Shown: piece by piece, positions 1 to 12,600 of the stretch
How positions within the stretch are numbered: the stretch's first letter is position 1
Layout of the letters: every line of letters begins with the position of its first letter
NCBI GenBank assembly: GCA_037132075.1
Contig: JBAXPV010000016.1
Coordinates: 1 to 64,000 of the forward strand
Length of the DNA stretch: 64,000 bases
DNA from: JBAXPV01 sp037132075
GTDB taxonomy: Bacteria; Bacteroidota; Bacteroidia; Bacteroidales; CAIXZF01
Direction: 5' to 3'
Made by a program: the position numbers and the translations under genes
Notes under the pieces: generated by a model
Databases searched by the model: none
What the model was told of the DNA's origin: nothing
The model's input: the letters and a program-made list of their open reading frames with translations, nothing else

Positions 1-1369
1 TGACAGCGGGCGGCGGTATCACCACCAATACTCCGATCAAAACGGAAGTCAGGCTGTCAGTCCCTACCCGGAGCATATAATTTCCCGCCTGGTCAAGGTG
101 AATGTCGGAAAAAAACACCCCGCCATAGAGCGAAGCTTGTGTTGACGTTCCCAGAAGGTTACCGGGCCCGCTGTATTTTGTAAGTGAAATGTTATGTTTG
201 AAATTTGAATCGGTACTGTGGTCCGACCTTCTCGCCAAAACCCCGAAGGGAGGGATGTTCTGACCTACTTCAACGGTATCGGTAAAATTGGTAAAAACCA
301 GGTAGCTTGCTTTTGATTTGACACGAGTCAATGCGCTGGTGTCAGCAGCCAATCCTGACGCTTCTGCTTTTATCCGAAAGAAATTATCAGCATGGCTGTA
401 TCGAAGTCCTTGAAATCCGAGGGTGTGCAAACCCGCGGAGAGTGTGTCCGTCAGTTGACCAGTCAGTTGACCAATCCCGCTGAACTTACTTATTGTTATT
501 ACAGTATTTGCTTGCACTGCTGCTGGGTTTCCTACACTGTCGACCACTTCGGCAATTACGACAAAATCCTCTCCTGCCGAAGGGCAGATTCCGTTGTTGA
601 TCCCTGAAATCTTCAGTCTTGATGGTATATTGGTAACCACTGAAGAACCGCTTATCTTGATATCGTCCAATAAAAATTCATCCCGTAATCCTGATCCGCT
701 GACATCCTGGAAAAACCATCGCAGGAAGAAGAAGTCGCCATCAGCCCAATTGAGGTTGGTTAAGCTCAGATTTTTTGTGACACTATCCCAGCACCCGGAT
801 GCGATTCCGGGCGAAACGAAGGTTAAAAGCGGTTCTTCGATATAATTTATGTTGTCGGCTGAATAGTAGAATCCTATACTATTTGCTCTGTCCTTGTCAT
901 TAAAAACGCCTAGCTTGTAACAGATAGCCAGTGTCGTTAACAAAAAGCCGGTGTTGTTCTGCAGTCGGAGTGTGATCGATCCGGGCGTGGCAGAATTTCC
1001 TGCAGGAAGTACAGCCAGGGCATGATTATTTCCGAGGGCCCATGCCCCCCAGCCATAAGAAGCCTGGCCGGCAGAAATCAGCGTATTAAAACCAGAATTT
1101 GTCGTTGAGACAAAACTAGCTGGTGTTAGTGGATTCGCGCCATCTGCAGCGATTTCCCAGGCTTCAGATTCCAGTTGCCCTGTTGCGGCCGGGTTTCCCA
1201 TCAAGGGCATGCCGCTACTGCTTGTCAGGGCTCCATTATTAATGCCAGTCATCGACTGATCAAAATCGATCGTATAGTCATAAGAGGTCTGAATGATACT
1301 TAATTGGGCCTTTGCCATTTGTCCCAATAAGACAAGCAGAATCACCCCCGGGAAAATCTTCTTTTTCAT
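1..1369 (-). CDS. Secreted protein of unknown function, partial (runs off left edge)
   Basis: Reading leftward from the ATG at 1369 the frame stays open for 456 codons to the window edge, so the C-terminus is missing. The N-terminus is a clear signal peptide: MKKK, a hydrophobic core (GVILLVLLG), then cleavage after M-A-K-A before Q. The mature protein is rich in Ser, Thr, Gly and Asn and looks like beta-sandwich material. Its opening (Y-D-Y-T-I-D-F-D, then T-G-I-N-N-G) resembles the start of many large secreted Bacteroidota proteins, and a second segment with I-S-G-I-N-N-G and C-P-S follows near residue 230. Such proteins often end in a T9SS sorting domain, but that part is outside the window. 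It lies 123 bp downstream of dnaK on the same strand, behind a terminator, so it is probably a separate transcript. No enzymatic motif was recognised. The gene is certain, the function unknown. Confidence 0.85.
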   Translation of the reverse strand, partial: MKKKIFPGVILLVLLGQMAKAQLSIIQTSYDYTIDFDQSMTGINNGALTSSSGMPLMGNPAATGQLESEAWEIAADGANPLTPASFVSTTNSGFNTLISAGQASYGWGAWALGNNHALAVLPAGNSATPGSITLRLQNNTGFLLTTLAICYKLGVFNDKDRANSIGFYYSADNINYIEEPLLTFVSPGIASGCWDSVTKNLSLTNLNWADGDFFFLRWFFQDVSGSGLRDEFLLDDIKISGSSVVTNIPSRLKISGINNGICPSAGEDFVVIAEVVDSVGNPAAVQANTVITISKFSGIGQLTGQLTDTLSAGLHTLGFQGLRYSHADNFFRIKAEASGLAADTSALTRVKSKASYLVFTNFTDTVEVGQNIPPFGVLARRSDHSTDSNFKHNISLTKYSGPGNLLGTSTQASLYGGVFFSDIHLDQAGNYMLRVGTDSLTSVLIGVLVVIPPPAV

Positions 1370-1434
1370 TGCCGTTTATTTATATATACGGAAAAAGGGG
1401 GGGTGAGTGGAAACAAAAATTGAAAAATTTTACA

Positions 1435-1469
1435 ATAAAAAAGCCCCGGGAACTTTGGTTCCCAGGGCT
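1435..1469 (-). terminator. Rho-independent terminator of dnaK
   Basis: A 12-bp stem (1442-1453 with 1458-1469, one mismatch) closes a 4-base loop. Read on the minus strand it is followed by a run of Ts (complement of 1435-1441). It lies 23 bp after the dnaK stop codon and before the next gene, as expected for an intrinsic terminator. Confidence 0.85.
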
Positions 1470-1492
1470 GAGTCGTTATAGTCTTAGAAGTC

Positions 1493-3403
1493 TTATTTAG
1501 CGTCTTTCACTTCTTCGAAGTCTACATCGGTGACTTCGTCATTTTTCGGGGCTCCGCCTGCTTGTCCGGCATCTGCACCTGCTTGCTGGCCTTCCTGGGC
1601 CTGGCTGGCAGCGTACATCTCCTGGCTGGCAACACTCCAGGCTGCGTTCAGCTTTTCCAGTGCAGCATCGATAGCGGCGACATCGTGGTTTTTATGGGCT
1701 TCTTTTAACTCGGCCAATGCACTCTCGATGGGTTCTTTTTTGTCAGCAGGGATTTTGTCTCCAAACTCCTTAAGTTGTTTTTCTGTGGAGAAAATCAGCG
1801 AATCGGCACTGTTGATTTTGTCAACTTCCTCTTTTGCTTTGCGGTCGGATTCGGCATTGGCTTCAGCTTCAGTTCGCATCTTTTTGATTTCCTCATCGGT
1901 AAGACCTGATGAAGCTTCGATACGGATCTGTTGTGATTTGCCTGTGGCTTTGTCTTTGGCAGAGACGTGGAGGATTCCATTTGAGTCGATATCGAAGGTC
2001 ACTTCGATTTGAGGTATTCCTCTGGGTGCCGGTGGCATTCCATCGAGGAAGAATCGTCCGATGCTTTTGTTGTCGCGGGCCATAGGCCTTTCACCCTGTA
2101 GGATGTGGATCTCAACAGAGGTCTGACTGTCGGCAGCGGTGGAGAATGTCTCAGATTTCCTTGTAGGGATGGTGGTGTTTGATTCGATCAAACGGGTCAT
2201 CACATTACCTAAGGTCTCGATGCCGAGTGAGAGTGGTGTAACATCCAACAGCAGGACATCCTTTACCTCACCTGTGAGAACACCGCCCTGGATTGCAGCG
2301 CCAATGGCGACAACTTCGTCAGGGTTTACACCTTTGGAAGGTGTGCGGCCAAAGAAATCTTCTACTGCTTTTTGGATGATAGGAATACGGGTTGAACCTC
2401 CGACAAGGATGACTTCATTGATGTCAGCGGGTTTCAAGCCGGCATCAGATAAAGCTTTACGACAAGGCTCGATGGTTGCTTTCACATAGCTATCGATGAG
2501 CTGCTCGAATTTGGCACGGCTCAGCGTCTTCACAAGGTGCTTTGGCATGCCGTCAACGGGCATAATATAAGGAAGGTTGATTTCGGTGGATGTCGAGCTG
2601 GAGAGTTCGATTTTAGCTTTTTCGGCAGCTTCTTTCAGACGCTGTAAAGCCATTGGATCTTTTCTCAGGTCGAGACCTTCTTCTTTTTTGAATTCATCAG
2701 CAAGCCAGTCGATGATGGTATGGTCGAAGTCATCGCCGCCGAGGTGGGTGTCACCATTGGTAGATTTTACTTCGAAAACACCTTCGCCAAGTTCCAGGAT
2801 TGAGATGTCGAAAGTGCCACCGCCTAAGTCATAGACAGCGACTTTGATGTCTTTGTGTTTTTTGTCGAGGCCATAAGCCAGGGCAGCAGCAGTAGGCTCA
2901 TTGATGATCCTTCTGACGATAAGGCCTGCGATTTCGCCAGCTTCTTTGGTAGCTTGGCGCTGTGAGTCACTGAAATAGGCAGGTACAGTGATGACGGCTT
3001 CCGTAACTTCTTGTCCGAGGTAATCTTCAGCAGTCTTTTTCATCTTCTGAAGCACCATGGCAGAGATCTCTTGTGGAGAATACATGCGTTCGTCGATCAG
3101 CACGCGTGGTGTGTTGTTATCACCTTTATTAACTTTATAGGGAACACGGCCGATTTCTTTAGTGACCCGGTCGAAAGTTTCGCCCATAAAGCGTTTGATA
3201 GAAAAGATGGTGCGTATTGGATTGGTGATGGCCTGGCGTTTTGCAGGATCTCCTACTTTGCGTTCTCCGTTGTCAGTAAAAGCTACGATCGAAGGTGTTG
3301 TCCGTCTGCCTTCACTGTTTGGAATAACGACGGGTTCATTTCCTTCCATGACGGCTACACATGAATTTGTGGTTCCAAGGTCGATTCCGATAATTTTACC
3401 CAT
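1493..3403 (-). CDS. dnaK: Molecular chaperone DnaK (Hsp70)
   Basis: A 636-aa cytosolic Hsp70 that binds unfolded peptide segments in an ATP-dependent cycle with DnaJ and GrpE. The N-terminal ATPase domain (about residues 1-380) shows the phosphate-1 motif [14 protein letters not shown], the phosphate-2 motif [15 protein letters not shown] and the adenosine motif [10 protein letters not shown]. The linker [13 protein letters not shown] leads into the substrate-binding domain, and a helical lid with a Gly/Ala/Gln-rich tail ends in the acidic D-V-D-F-E-E-V-K typical of bacterial DnaK. Length is normal and the start is the ATG directly before [11 protein letters not shown]. Neither grpE nor dnaJ is adjacent, so the gene stands alone here. 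The 260 bp upstream hold no perfect TA-nn-TTTG box, only a one-mismatch version. Confidence 0.98.
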   Translation of the reverse strand: MGKIIGIDLGTTNSCVAVMEGNEPVVIPNSEGRRTTPSIVAFTDNGERKVGDPAKRQAITNPIRTIFSIKRFMGETFDRVTKEIGRVPYKVNKGDNNTPRVLIDERMYSPQEISAMVLQKMKKTAEDYLGQEVTEAVITVPAYFSDSQRQATKEAGEIAGLIVRRIINEPTAAALAYGLDKKHKDIKVAVYDLGGGTFDISILELGEGVFEVKSTNGDTHLGGDDFDHTIIDWLADEFKKEEGLDLRKDPMALQRLKEAAEKAKIELSSSTSTEINLPYIMPVDGMPKHLVKTLSRAKFEQLIDSYVKATIEPCRKALSDAGLKPADINEVILVGGSTRIPIIQKAVEDFFGRTPSKGVNPDEVVAIGAAIQGGVLTGEVKDVLLLDVTPLSLGIETLGNVMTRLIESNTTIPTRKSETFSTAADSQTSVEIHILQGERPMARDNKSIGRFFLDGMPPAPRGIPQIEVTFDIDSNGILHVSAKDKATGKSQQIRIEASSGLTDEEIKKMRTEAEANAESDRKAKEEVDKINSADSLIFSTEKQLKEFGDKIPADKKEPIESALAELKEAHKNHDVAAIDAALEKLNAAWSVASQEMYAASQAQEGQQAGADAGQAGGAPKNDEVTDVDFEEVKDAK

Positions 3404-3563
3404 GATATTTAAGCGTAATTAATGAATAATAAGATTGTTTCGATTTCCCCGTTCAATCTGTGTGCCACAAATTAAATCCTTTGTTTCGGTGCAATAATGG
3501 CATAATAGGGTAATCTTGTCAGCAAGAATCTATGACAGAAGTGGTGACAAAAAGGCAGAGTAG

Positions 3564-3650
3564 CGTGTGCTCGTATGCTCGTATGCCCGTTGGCGTTGGA
3601 ACGTTCAAGACGTCAACGGGCAAACGGGCATACGAGCATACGGTCACACG
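3564..3650. repeat. Long inverted repeat between dnaK and the giant surface gene
   Basis: Two 28-nt arms (3564-3591 and 3623-3650) are reverse complements at 26 of 28 positions, separated by 31 nt. Each arm contains a tandem octamer, CTCGTATG or its complement CATACGAG. The element begins 13 bp past the stop of the giant gene (3667) and about 160 bp upstream of the dnaK start. It could act as a terminator or mRNA-stabilising hairpin for the surface-protein convoy, or be a dispersed intergenic repeat. There is no U-tract, so a simple intrinsic terminator is less likely. Confidence 0.7.
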
Positions 3651-3666
3651 AGCTTACGAAATTTCA

Positions 3667-6600
3667 TCAGGGGAGAGTAACCGTAACGCGATTTCTTGAT
3701 GCGCTTTCGGTACAGTCGATTGTTTGCGTAGCATAATAATAATGTGTGCCTGATAACAATGAAGTAGAAGGCGCTAAGGCAGTACCTCCACTTGCGTCGA
3801 GATACCATCGGATGTCATTCCCGGTTAAAGTAGTCAAGTTTGCCACCGTGGATCCTGAACCTAATGATTGCGTGGCGTTTGCTGTAGGCGAACAAGGTGT
3901 CGCATCGACAATGCCGATTACCTTAAAACGTGCTGCGCTTTCGCAACCATTTACCGTTTGGCTGGCGTAATAAGCGTGGCCATCTTCTATTGCTGCTGAA
4001 GCAGACAATAGATTTCCTCCGGTAGATGCATCATACCATTTAATATTGACCCCATAAGCTTGAAGGCTACCTATTGTAGGCGGTGTTGGGCTATAGGAAG
4101 GAGTATTTACCGTGATCTGGATTACGTTAGATCCGAGCGAACCCGACATGCAATTGACACCGGCAAGGCGCTGGTACCAGGTGGTTGTGCTAAACGATCC
4201 CGGGGAGTAAGTTGCGGTATTGCTGCCGCTGATATCGCTAAAGCCATCCAAGGCACCGGTGGTGGATTTCTGCCATTGGTATTGCAGGGTGCCTACGTAG
4301 GTGCCAGGGGCGCTTGCGCTGGTAATTTCAGCTGCTGCCCTTCCTGTACAGATCGATTGCGATGCTGTTATTGAACCGGCACTTGCGGGTAATGAACATT
4401 CAACAACGCTGGCTTCCAATACATTCGAAGAAACAGCATTTGTCCAATCGGTTTCATAAGTGACGATAGCCAGTCGTTTATACCATGTGGTAACGCTTAT
4501 AGAAGGCGCATCATACGTTGCAGTATTACTGCTGCCAATATCGCTGAATGCCTCTGTACTGCTTGTGGTAGATTTTTGCCATTTATAGACAAGCGCTCCT
4601 GTTTGTCCTGTTGGCAAGGCGCTGCTTGTAAAGGCAGCCGGGTTGAATGGGTTGATTCCTGCCTGGCTGGCAGCGATAGTTCCTCCATCCGTTGGATTGC
4701 ATGGGCTGGGTGTGATTGTTGCGGTGGTACTGTAGTCAGATGCACAAACGCCGTTTGTAACCAAAGCGCGGTAATAGGTGGTTGCCAGAAGATTGGTTGC
4801 CGTCAATGTGTTGGTGGTATTTGCGATTGCTGTTACTGCCGCGCTGAAATCCGATGTAGTAGAAGACCGCCAGCCTGTTATATTACCCGTATAGTCACTC
4901 AAGGTCATCGTTGTGCTATTGATTCCGGAGCAAACTGAGGTCGTGGGAGAGACAGTCCCACCAACACTGACGTGGTCGATGGGTACTGTTGCTTCTGTAG
5001 AATTGGCGACGCTACATTCTCCGCTATTAACGACAGCCCTGAATGTCGTGGTGACTGCGAGATTCGTGGTGGTATAGCTTGTTGATGTGGCTGTAGCAAT
5101 GTCAGCCCAGTCGGTTCCATTGGTTGAGGATTGCCATTTTTGAACTGTCCCGGTATGGCCGCTTAAGTTAAAAGTGGTAGAATTGGTTCCGGCACACAGC
5201 GTTGTTCCTCCTCCTGACACTGACCCACCAACAGCTGGAACGATAGTCACAGAAGTAGCGGTTGAATTGGCTGGTGCACAAGTTCCTCTTTGAGATACAG
5301 CTCTGAACTGAGTGGTTGTGCTTATTGGCCCGGAGGTATAGGTAGTTGCGGTGTTGTCTATGTCTGACCAGTTATTCCCATCAGTTGATGATTGCCATTT
5401 GATTACAGTCCCGTTATGGCCGGAAAGAGTTAAGAGTGCACTTGTGTTTCCGGTACAGACAACGGTTCCACCAGTTACGGCCCCGCCAACTGTTGCCGGA
5501 TCAACGGTAATTGTACCCGGGGATGACTGGGTTGAACTACATCCGCCACTTTTCACAACAGCCCTGTATTGGGTTGTAGCGGACAGATTCGTTGCAGTGT
5601 AAGTTACCGTTGCCGTTCCGCCAATCGTGCTCCAATCGGTTCCATTGGTTGAGGATTGCCAGTATTGGACAGTCCCTAAATTGTCAGCCAAAGTTAATGT
5701 TGAGCTGTTGGTTCCGGTGCAAACCGTAGCTTCTCCTGTAACAGAACCCCCGACACTGGCCGGATCGACAGTTACGGAAGCGGATGCTGAATTGGCAGCA
5801 TTACAGGTCCCGTTTTTGACCACAGCCCGGTAAATCGTTGTCACAGAAAGGTTTGTAGCTGCATTTGAGGCAGTAGTGTTGGCGATATCCATCCATATGA
5901 TTCCATCATTGGTGGACGACTGCCATCCCAGGATGCTTCCGGTGTGCGTGCCTAAATTTAGGGTTGTGCTGTTAGTTCCTGTACAAACTGTTGCTCCGCC
6001 CGAAATGGTACCGCCTGCACTGGCAGCATCAACGGTGATCGTAGCTGGTGTCGAGGTAGTAGAACTGCATGTGCCGCTTTTTACCTCTGCACGGTATTGT
6101 GTTGATGTTACCAGATTGGATACTGTTAATGTATTGCTAACATTGTCAATATCAACAGGAGTAGTCCAGTTATCCGTCGAATATTGCCATTTAACAATAT
6201 TGCCGGTATAAGCGGTTAAAGTAAGGTCAGTGCTGTTGGTCCCGGTGCAAACCGTAGTTCCGCCAGAGATACTGCCCCCAAGGGAGGTAGGATCCACGGT
6301 GACAGTGGTTGCGGAAGAATTGGCAGGACTGCATAATCCGTTCTGAACCACAGCCCTGAATTGTGTCGTTGCAGATAGCGTACCAGAAGTATAGGTTGTT
6401 TCTGTGTTTGTGATATCAGACCAGGTATCTCCTTCAGCAGATGATTGCCATTTGATGATGGTACCGGTTTTGCCGGATAAGGTTAAAAGCCCGCTCGTGC
6501 TTCCATTACAAATGGTCGTGCCACCTGTAACTGAACCTGCTACAGTTTCGGGATATACTGTAATCTGGGTAGAAGCTGAATTGGCTGAAGTGCACAAGCC

Positions 6601-9600
6601 GCTTTTTACCACAGCCCTGTAATAGGTGTCCGATCCCACGCTGCTGGCAGTGTAGGTGGTTGTGGTGCAGCTAACATTTGTAGACCAGTTTAAATCATCA
6701 ATTGAAGATTGCCATTTTTCAACACTGCCTGTTTGGCCGCTTAAAGTCAGGATAGTACTGTTCCCGATAATACAAACACTGGTGCCACCGGTAACTGAAC
6801 CGCCAGCACTAACGGGAGTAACGGTTATTGTTCCTGTTTCTGTAACAGTTCCGCAGCCTCCGGTGAGTGCGATGTTGTAGTTAAATGTACCTGATTCTGT
6901 AGGCGTTCCGCTGATTGTCAGGGTGTTTGAAGCCCAGTTGCTCACGACACCAGAAGGTAAAACGCTTACACTGGCACCAGTAGCGCCAGTGGTTGTATAG
7001 GTGATGTTGACAATTGCAGTATTGATACAAGCCGACTGTGCATTGGTTCCAGTAGCAGATGAGAGTGAGATTGTATTGACGGGAAGGGTGGTCATCTCCA
7101 ATGCATTGGATACTGCAGCATCGGTCCAATCGGAGCCTGTGCAGCTAACTTTGGCCAGGCGCCTGAACCAGGTGGTTTGGGTGATCGTTGCCGGGTTATA
7201 AGTAGGTGCATTGGTAAAGTCGATATCTGCAAATCCGGAAGAGCTGCCTGATGTTGACTGTTGCCATTTATATTCAATGCTTCCGTTTTGGCCGGAAGGC
7301 GAGACAGCGCTGGTGATGACATCTGGGTCGAAACTACCACACTGTGACTGGGATGAAGTTATTGTTCCAGCTAAAGTTGGATTGACACATGGGGATACAG
7401 TTAATGTCTGAGTAACTGTGCTTGCAGCATTGTAATAGTCATTACCTGCCTGACTTGCAATGATATCCGAAGTACCTTCTCCGGTTATGGTTACAGTATT
7501 TCCGCTGATTGTTGCTACGGCAGTGTTGCTGCTTAAGTAGCTGACAGTCAATAACGAAGTGCTGCTTGCTGTTAAGTCAAAGGCCGGGTCGCCAAGATTC
7601 TTGACAGGCAGTGCATCGAAGGTTATTGTCTGGTTGGCTTTATCGACATTAAATAATTTGCTGGCCAGAGGTGCCGGGTTGAAATTGGTATTGCCGGGTT
7701 GGCTGGCTTTAACAGTTACACTTCCTGTTTGAAGCGTGGTTACAAGCAGATCGGGGGCGGATAAGGTAGCAACACTGCCAGTTTGAACTTCAAAAGTTAC
7801 AGGCAAGCCTGAACTTGTCGTTGCTGCGGGCTGAATCGGGTTCCCAACAAAGTCAAGTAATAGGACATCAGGAATCGTGGTGATGGAAATCGTCTGATCT
7901 GCTTTACTTACGGTGAGCATGCAGGTGGCTGTGGCTCCGATGTAATTGGCGTCGGCCGCCTGATTCACAGTAAGCGTTGTCGTTCCAAAGCCGGCAATAT
8001 TTACCAAATCTCCAGTGATGGTCGCTACATCGGTATTGCTGCTGGTATAACTATAGGCGCCGGTACTGGCTGAGGATGGGTTTAAAGAGAACGCAGCATC
8101 ACCATAGGTCTTTGTAAGGTCTCCAAAATTGGTGATTGCGGGAGTTGCTTTGTTGACAATTAGATTCCTGACAACATTGGGAGCAGGGTTATTCGATGTA
8201 TTACCTTCCTGTGAAGCTTGAATAACAATTGTTCCTGCACCTGTCATGGTTAAGGTTTTTTCGCTTACAGTTGCGGGTCCGCTGATTACGCTAAAGCTCA
8301 CATCCAAAGTTGAGGTTGCCGAAGCTGTCAACGTTGAGGTTAATCCTGGATAATAAGTCAGATCAGATAAACTATTAAATGTGATGGTTTGGTTATTTTT
8401 AACCACATCAAAGCTTTGACTGATCGTAGCAGAATTATAAAGCTCATTTCCAGCTTGGGTCGCATTAAATTTCAGTGTTCCTATTGAACTAATATTAGTT
8501 ACCAAATAACTTCCGATAGTGCCATTTAATGTAGCTGATGCTGTGCTGGATCCATCCAGTGTGATTGTCACTAGCAATTCCACAGAAGAGTTTGCAGAAA
8601 TTGGCACAGAAGTGCTGGTAAATGTATTAAGTGGTGCTGTCGTTGGCAGGTTTAATGTCAGCACCTGGTTAGCCTTCCCAACCGTCAGTGTAGCCGAGGC
8701 AGAAGCCGGGCCAAAGGCTCCTGCCGCAGCCTGGTTTGCTGTGATTGTGGAGGTTCCGACACCAACAATATGAACGGTATTGCCAGAGATTGTGGCAACA
8801 TCGGTATTGCCACTGGTATAGCTGAAAGCGCCATAGCTTGGAGAAGTCGGATTGATGATAACAAAATCAGCGTCACCATATGTTTTGCTTATCCCATTGA
8901 ATGGTCCGAGCACGAAAGGGGAGAAGCTTACTTCGCTGCCATAGGCAGTTCCCATAGCGTTGGTTGCATAAGCACGAACATAATAAGCACCTGTAGTTAA
9001 ACTGCTCATTGCTGAAGTAAAAATTCCCGAGATGGCACCATCTGTCGTTTTGCTTCCGGTAACAACCGGATTCGTTGAATGACTCCAGCAGATTCCACTA
9101 ACTGTGACGAGATCGCCTCCGTTGGCAGTGACATTACCACCGCCGTTTGCCGAATTCGACCCGATACTGCTGATGGCAGCTGTTGTTACTGTAGGTATAT
9201 TGTGGACAGTAACTGTCAAAGGAGTTCGTGTCAGGCTTATGCAGCCACCTGAAGCCTCTGCATAGTATGTCGTTGTAGCTGAAGGAGAAACGCTATAATT
9301 CGTACCACTGCTGACTGTAGTGAGTAATGTACCACCACTAGCTGCAGTATACCATTTTATATTGTTTCCGGTTGACGTTGCAATTAAATTGGAAGGGCTG
9401 GAAGGCAATACAGTGGCAGGTGTCGCTGAAACCGGTGTTGGTGCTGCTAAAGCTGCATTTACGGTTATGGATTTTGTAACTGCTTTTACACAGCCATTGC
9501 TGTTTGTAACTGAATAACTGATTGTGGCAGTTCCTGCAGAGACTCCTGTTACGACGCCTGTTGAGGGGCTCACTGAAGCGATCCCGCTTGATGCGCTGCT

Positions 9601-12600
9601 CCAGGTTCCGCCAGTTGTTGAATGCGTCAAAGTTATAGTGCTTTCCACGCAAACAGCCGATGCTCCTGAAATGGCATCCAAAACAGGAAGTGCATTCACC
9701 GTGAGTGATTGCTGGGCAGTTTTTGTGCCACTGCAACCGCCTGTGATCGTATAAACGATATTGCATGTTCCTGCAGCAACAGCAGTTACGAGTCCTGATG
9801 TTGCATTTACTGTAGCTACAGCAGTGTTGCTGGAGCTCCACGTTCCGGTTCCTCCGCCCAGAATGACGGTATTTGCCGCATAGGTGGCTGTGATTCCCAC
9901 GCAAAGTGGTGTAGTTCCTGATACAGAAGCGATGCTTGCCGTTGGAGTTACGGTTAGTGTAACTGCTGTCCTGCTTGCAGATGGGCATACTGCCGCTGCT
10001 GCAGTCCAGGTGAGCACTACCTGTCCGTTCCCGGATTGAGCACCTGCCGTATTTGTTTGGTTGGTTCCTGCGTTGTAAGACCCACCGCCGCCGCCGACAC
10101 CGTGATAGGTCCCGCCGCCGCCGCCGGAATACCCGCCGCCGCCGCCGCCACCGGTCCAGGAGAGCCAGTCTGCGCCGCCGCCGCCACCGAAACCTCCGTT
10201 ACCGCCTGTGCCAGCTTTTGCACCGCCTGCACCGCCGTTCACGAATGAAGCGCCGCCTCCGGTTCCATAACAGCTGGAGCCATTGGATGTGAATCCGCCA
10301 CCGCCGGCACCTTCTGATGAGGAATACTGTGAAGCGCAACCGCCACCGCCACCGTTTGTTCCGCCAGCTCCGCCAAGGACATTGTTTGAGCCATGAATAC
10401 CTGCCATTCCCGAAGTCCCGGTCGTTGCATTGGCATAAGAGATACTATTGGCGACATAGTGTCCGCCGCCCCCGCCACCTGCCACGACGAGCGGGCTGTT
10501 GGCGCTGGTGGCTACGAAAGATCCGCCACCGCCACCACCCTGGGTGCCGCTGGCGCCTTGTCCTCCGACAAGGATTTTTAAAACCTGGCCTGGGGTAACC
10601 GAAATAGTTCCTTTGATATAAGCGCCCAAACCTCCGGCTGCAGCGCCTGTCCCGCCCTGAGCTCCGCGGGTTTCAACAACAAGGCTTGTGACACCTGTTG
10701 GCACAGTGAAATTGACGATAGACCCAGAATAGTCGAAGGTCTGAGAGCCACTGCTGAAGGTCGCGGCTTCGGCATAATAGGTTGTCGTAACGGAAGGACT
10801 TACTGAGAAATTCGCAGCGGAGGAACTGGTTCCGATTGATGTGCCATCTGAGGCTGTTGTATACCAGTTAATGTTATTGCCTGCTGATGTGGCATTTAAG
10901 TTCGAAGCTGCGCCATTACAGATTATTGCAGGGGATGCGCTAAGTCCTGTTGGGACAGCGGGCAATTCTGAGACTGCCAGGGTGAAGCTTGTTGAATTGC
11001 TGCATAGGTGAGCATCTGTTACCGTATAGCTGATAGCAGAAGTCCCTGCAATTATTCCGCTGACAAGGCCTGAGGTGGGATCCACTGTTGTCACGCTTGT
11101 TGATGCGCTGCTCCAGCTTCCTCCTGAATAGGTGTTGCTCAGGGTAGTCGTCGTTCCTTTACACAAACTGGTAGCGCCTGTAATAGCGGGTACGATAGGA
11201 AGTGCATAAACTGTGAGCGATTGTGATGCGCTTGGTGTTCCGGCGCAACCACCTGTTATTGTATAGGTGATATTGCACGTACCTGCTGCAATGGCCGTTA
11301 CTACTCCTGTTGAAGCATTTACTGTTGCCACAGCTGTGTTGCTGCTGCTCCATGCAGCGGTACCACCGCTTAATACTACAGTGTTTGCGCTGTAGGTTGT
11401 CGTTCCTCCCACACATAAAGGTGAAGTTCCCGATACTGAAGCTACGCTTGCATTCGCTGTAGTTGTTACGGTGACAGACGTTCTGCTTGAAGAGGGACAG
11501 GTTGTTCCTACGGCACTCCACGTAATGAGCACTTGTCCGTTACCGCTTTGGTATCCTGCTGTATTGGTCTGGCTGGTTCCGGCATTATAGGAACCGCCGC
11601 CGCCACCGGCAGTACAGCTACCGCCACCGGCGCCGCCTGAATAGCCGCCGCCGCCACCGCCACCGACACAGCAGCTGTGGGTTCCGCCACCGCCGCCAAA
11701 GCCGCCATCACTTGCATAGCCCGGGTATCCCGGACCGCCGGCGCCACCATTGGTAAAGCTTTTACCTCCAGTGAGATAACCGCTATTCCATCCGGAATTG
11801 GCACCGTTGCCGGTTAAGCCACCGCCACCAGAAGCACTGGGACTTGAGCCACCACTTCCGCTACTTCCGCCGGTACCGCTACTGCCACCACCCAATCCAC
11901 TGGTGCCGGTTGATGCATTTTGACCTGCATTGTTGTAATAACTTGCCCCGCCACCGCCACCGGCAATGACCAGGGGATTGTTCGAGTTGTCGGTGACAAA
12001 GGATCCGCCACCACCGCCGCCATCACCAGGGCCGCAGGTTTTGTTCTGGATGCCTTGTTGTCCCACAAGAACTTTGAGGACCTGACCCGGGGTGACTGTT
12101 ACTGTTCCCCGCATCATTGCCCCCAATCCACCGGAAACAGATCCGGTTCCACCATTTCCGCCCTGGGCGCCCCGAGCCTCAATGACGAGGCTGGTAACAC
12201 CGGCAGGTACAGTGAAATTCACAATAGACCCGGAGTAATTGAAGGTCTGACTCGTTACTGTCATGGCCTCTGCATAATAGGTTGTTGTATTGGAAGGATT
12301 TACTGTGAAGTTAGTGCCGCTGGCACTGGTTCCAACAGCAGATCCTCCTGTGTTTACTGTATACCAATTGATATTATTGCCGGATGAGGTGGCTGTCAGA
12401 TTAGAAGATGCCCCGCTGCAAAGTGTTGAGGGGGAGGCGCTGACAGAAGTAGGCACAGTAGGCAGTGCTGACACGCCTACATTTGTTGTTACGGTATTGG
12501 AACATCCGTTGCCATTGGTATAGGAGTAAGTGATCACAGAAGAACCTGGTGATACACCTGAGGCGATGCCAGAGGACACACCAATCGTTGCCACGCCGGT

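Noticed and set aside
1530..2012. A 160-codon plus-strand frame opposite dnaK
   Set aside because: Antisense shadow of a fully conserved DnaK C-terminal region; no independent features.
10053..10292. Plus-strand frames rich in Pro or Arg opposite the Gly-rich modules (also near 12767-13090, 19250-19717, 20849-21121, 21971-22186, 34383-34610)
   Set aside because: They are antisense images of GGN-rich codons (complement NCC), which remove stop codons on both strands. They lack signal peptides, ribosome-binding context and any non-low-complexity content.
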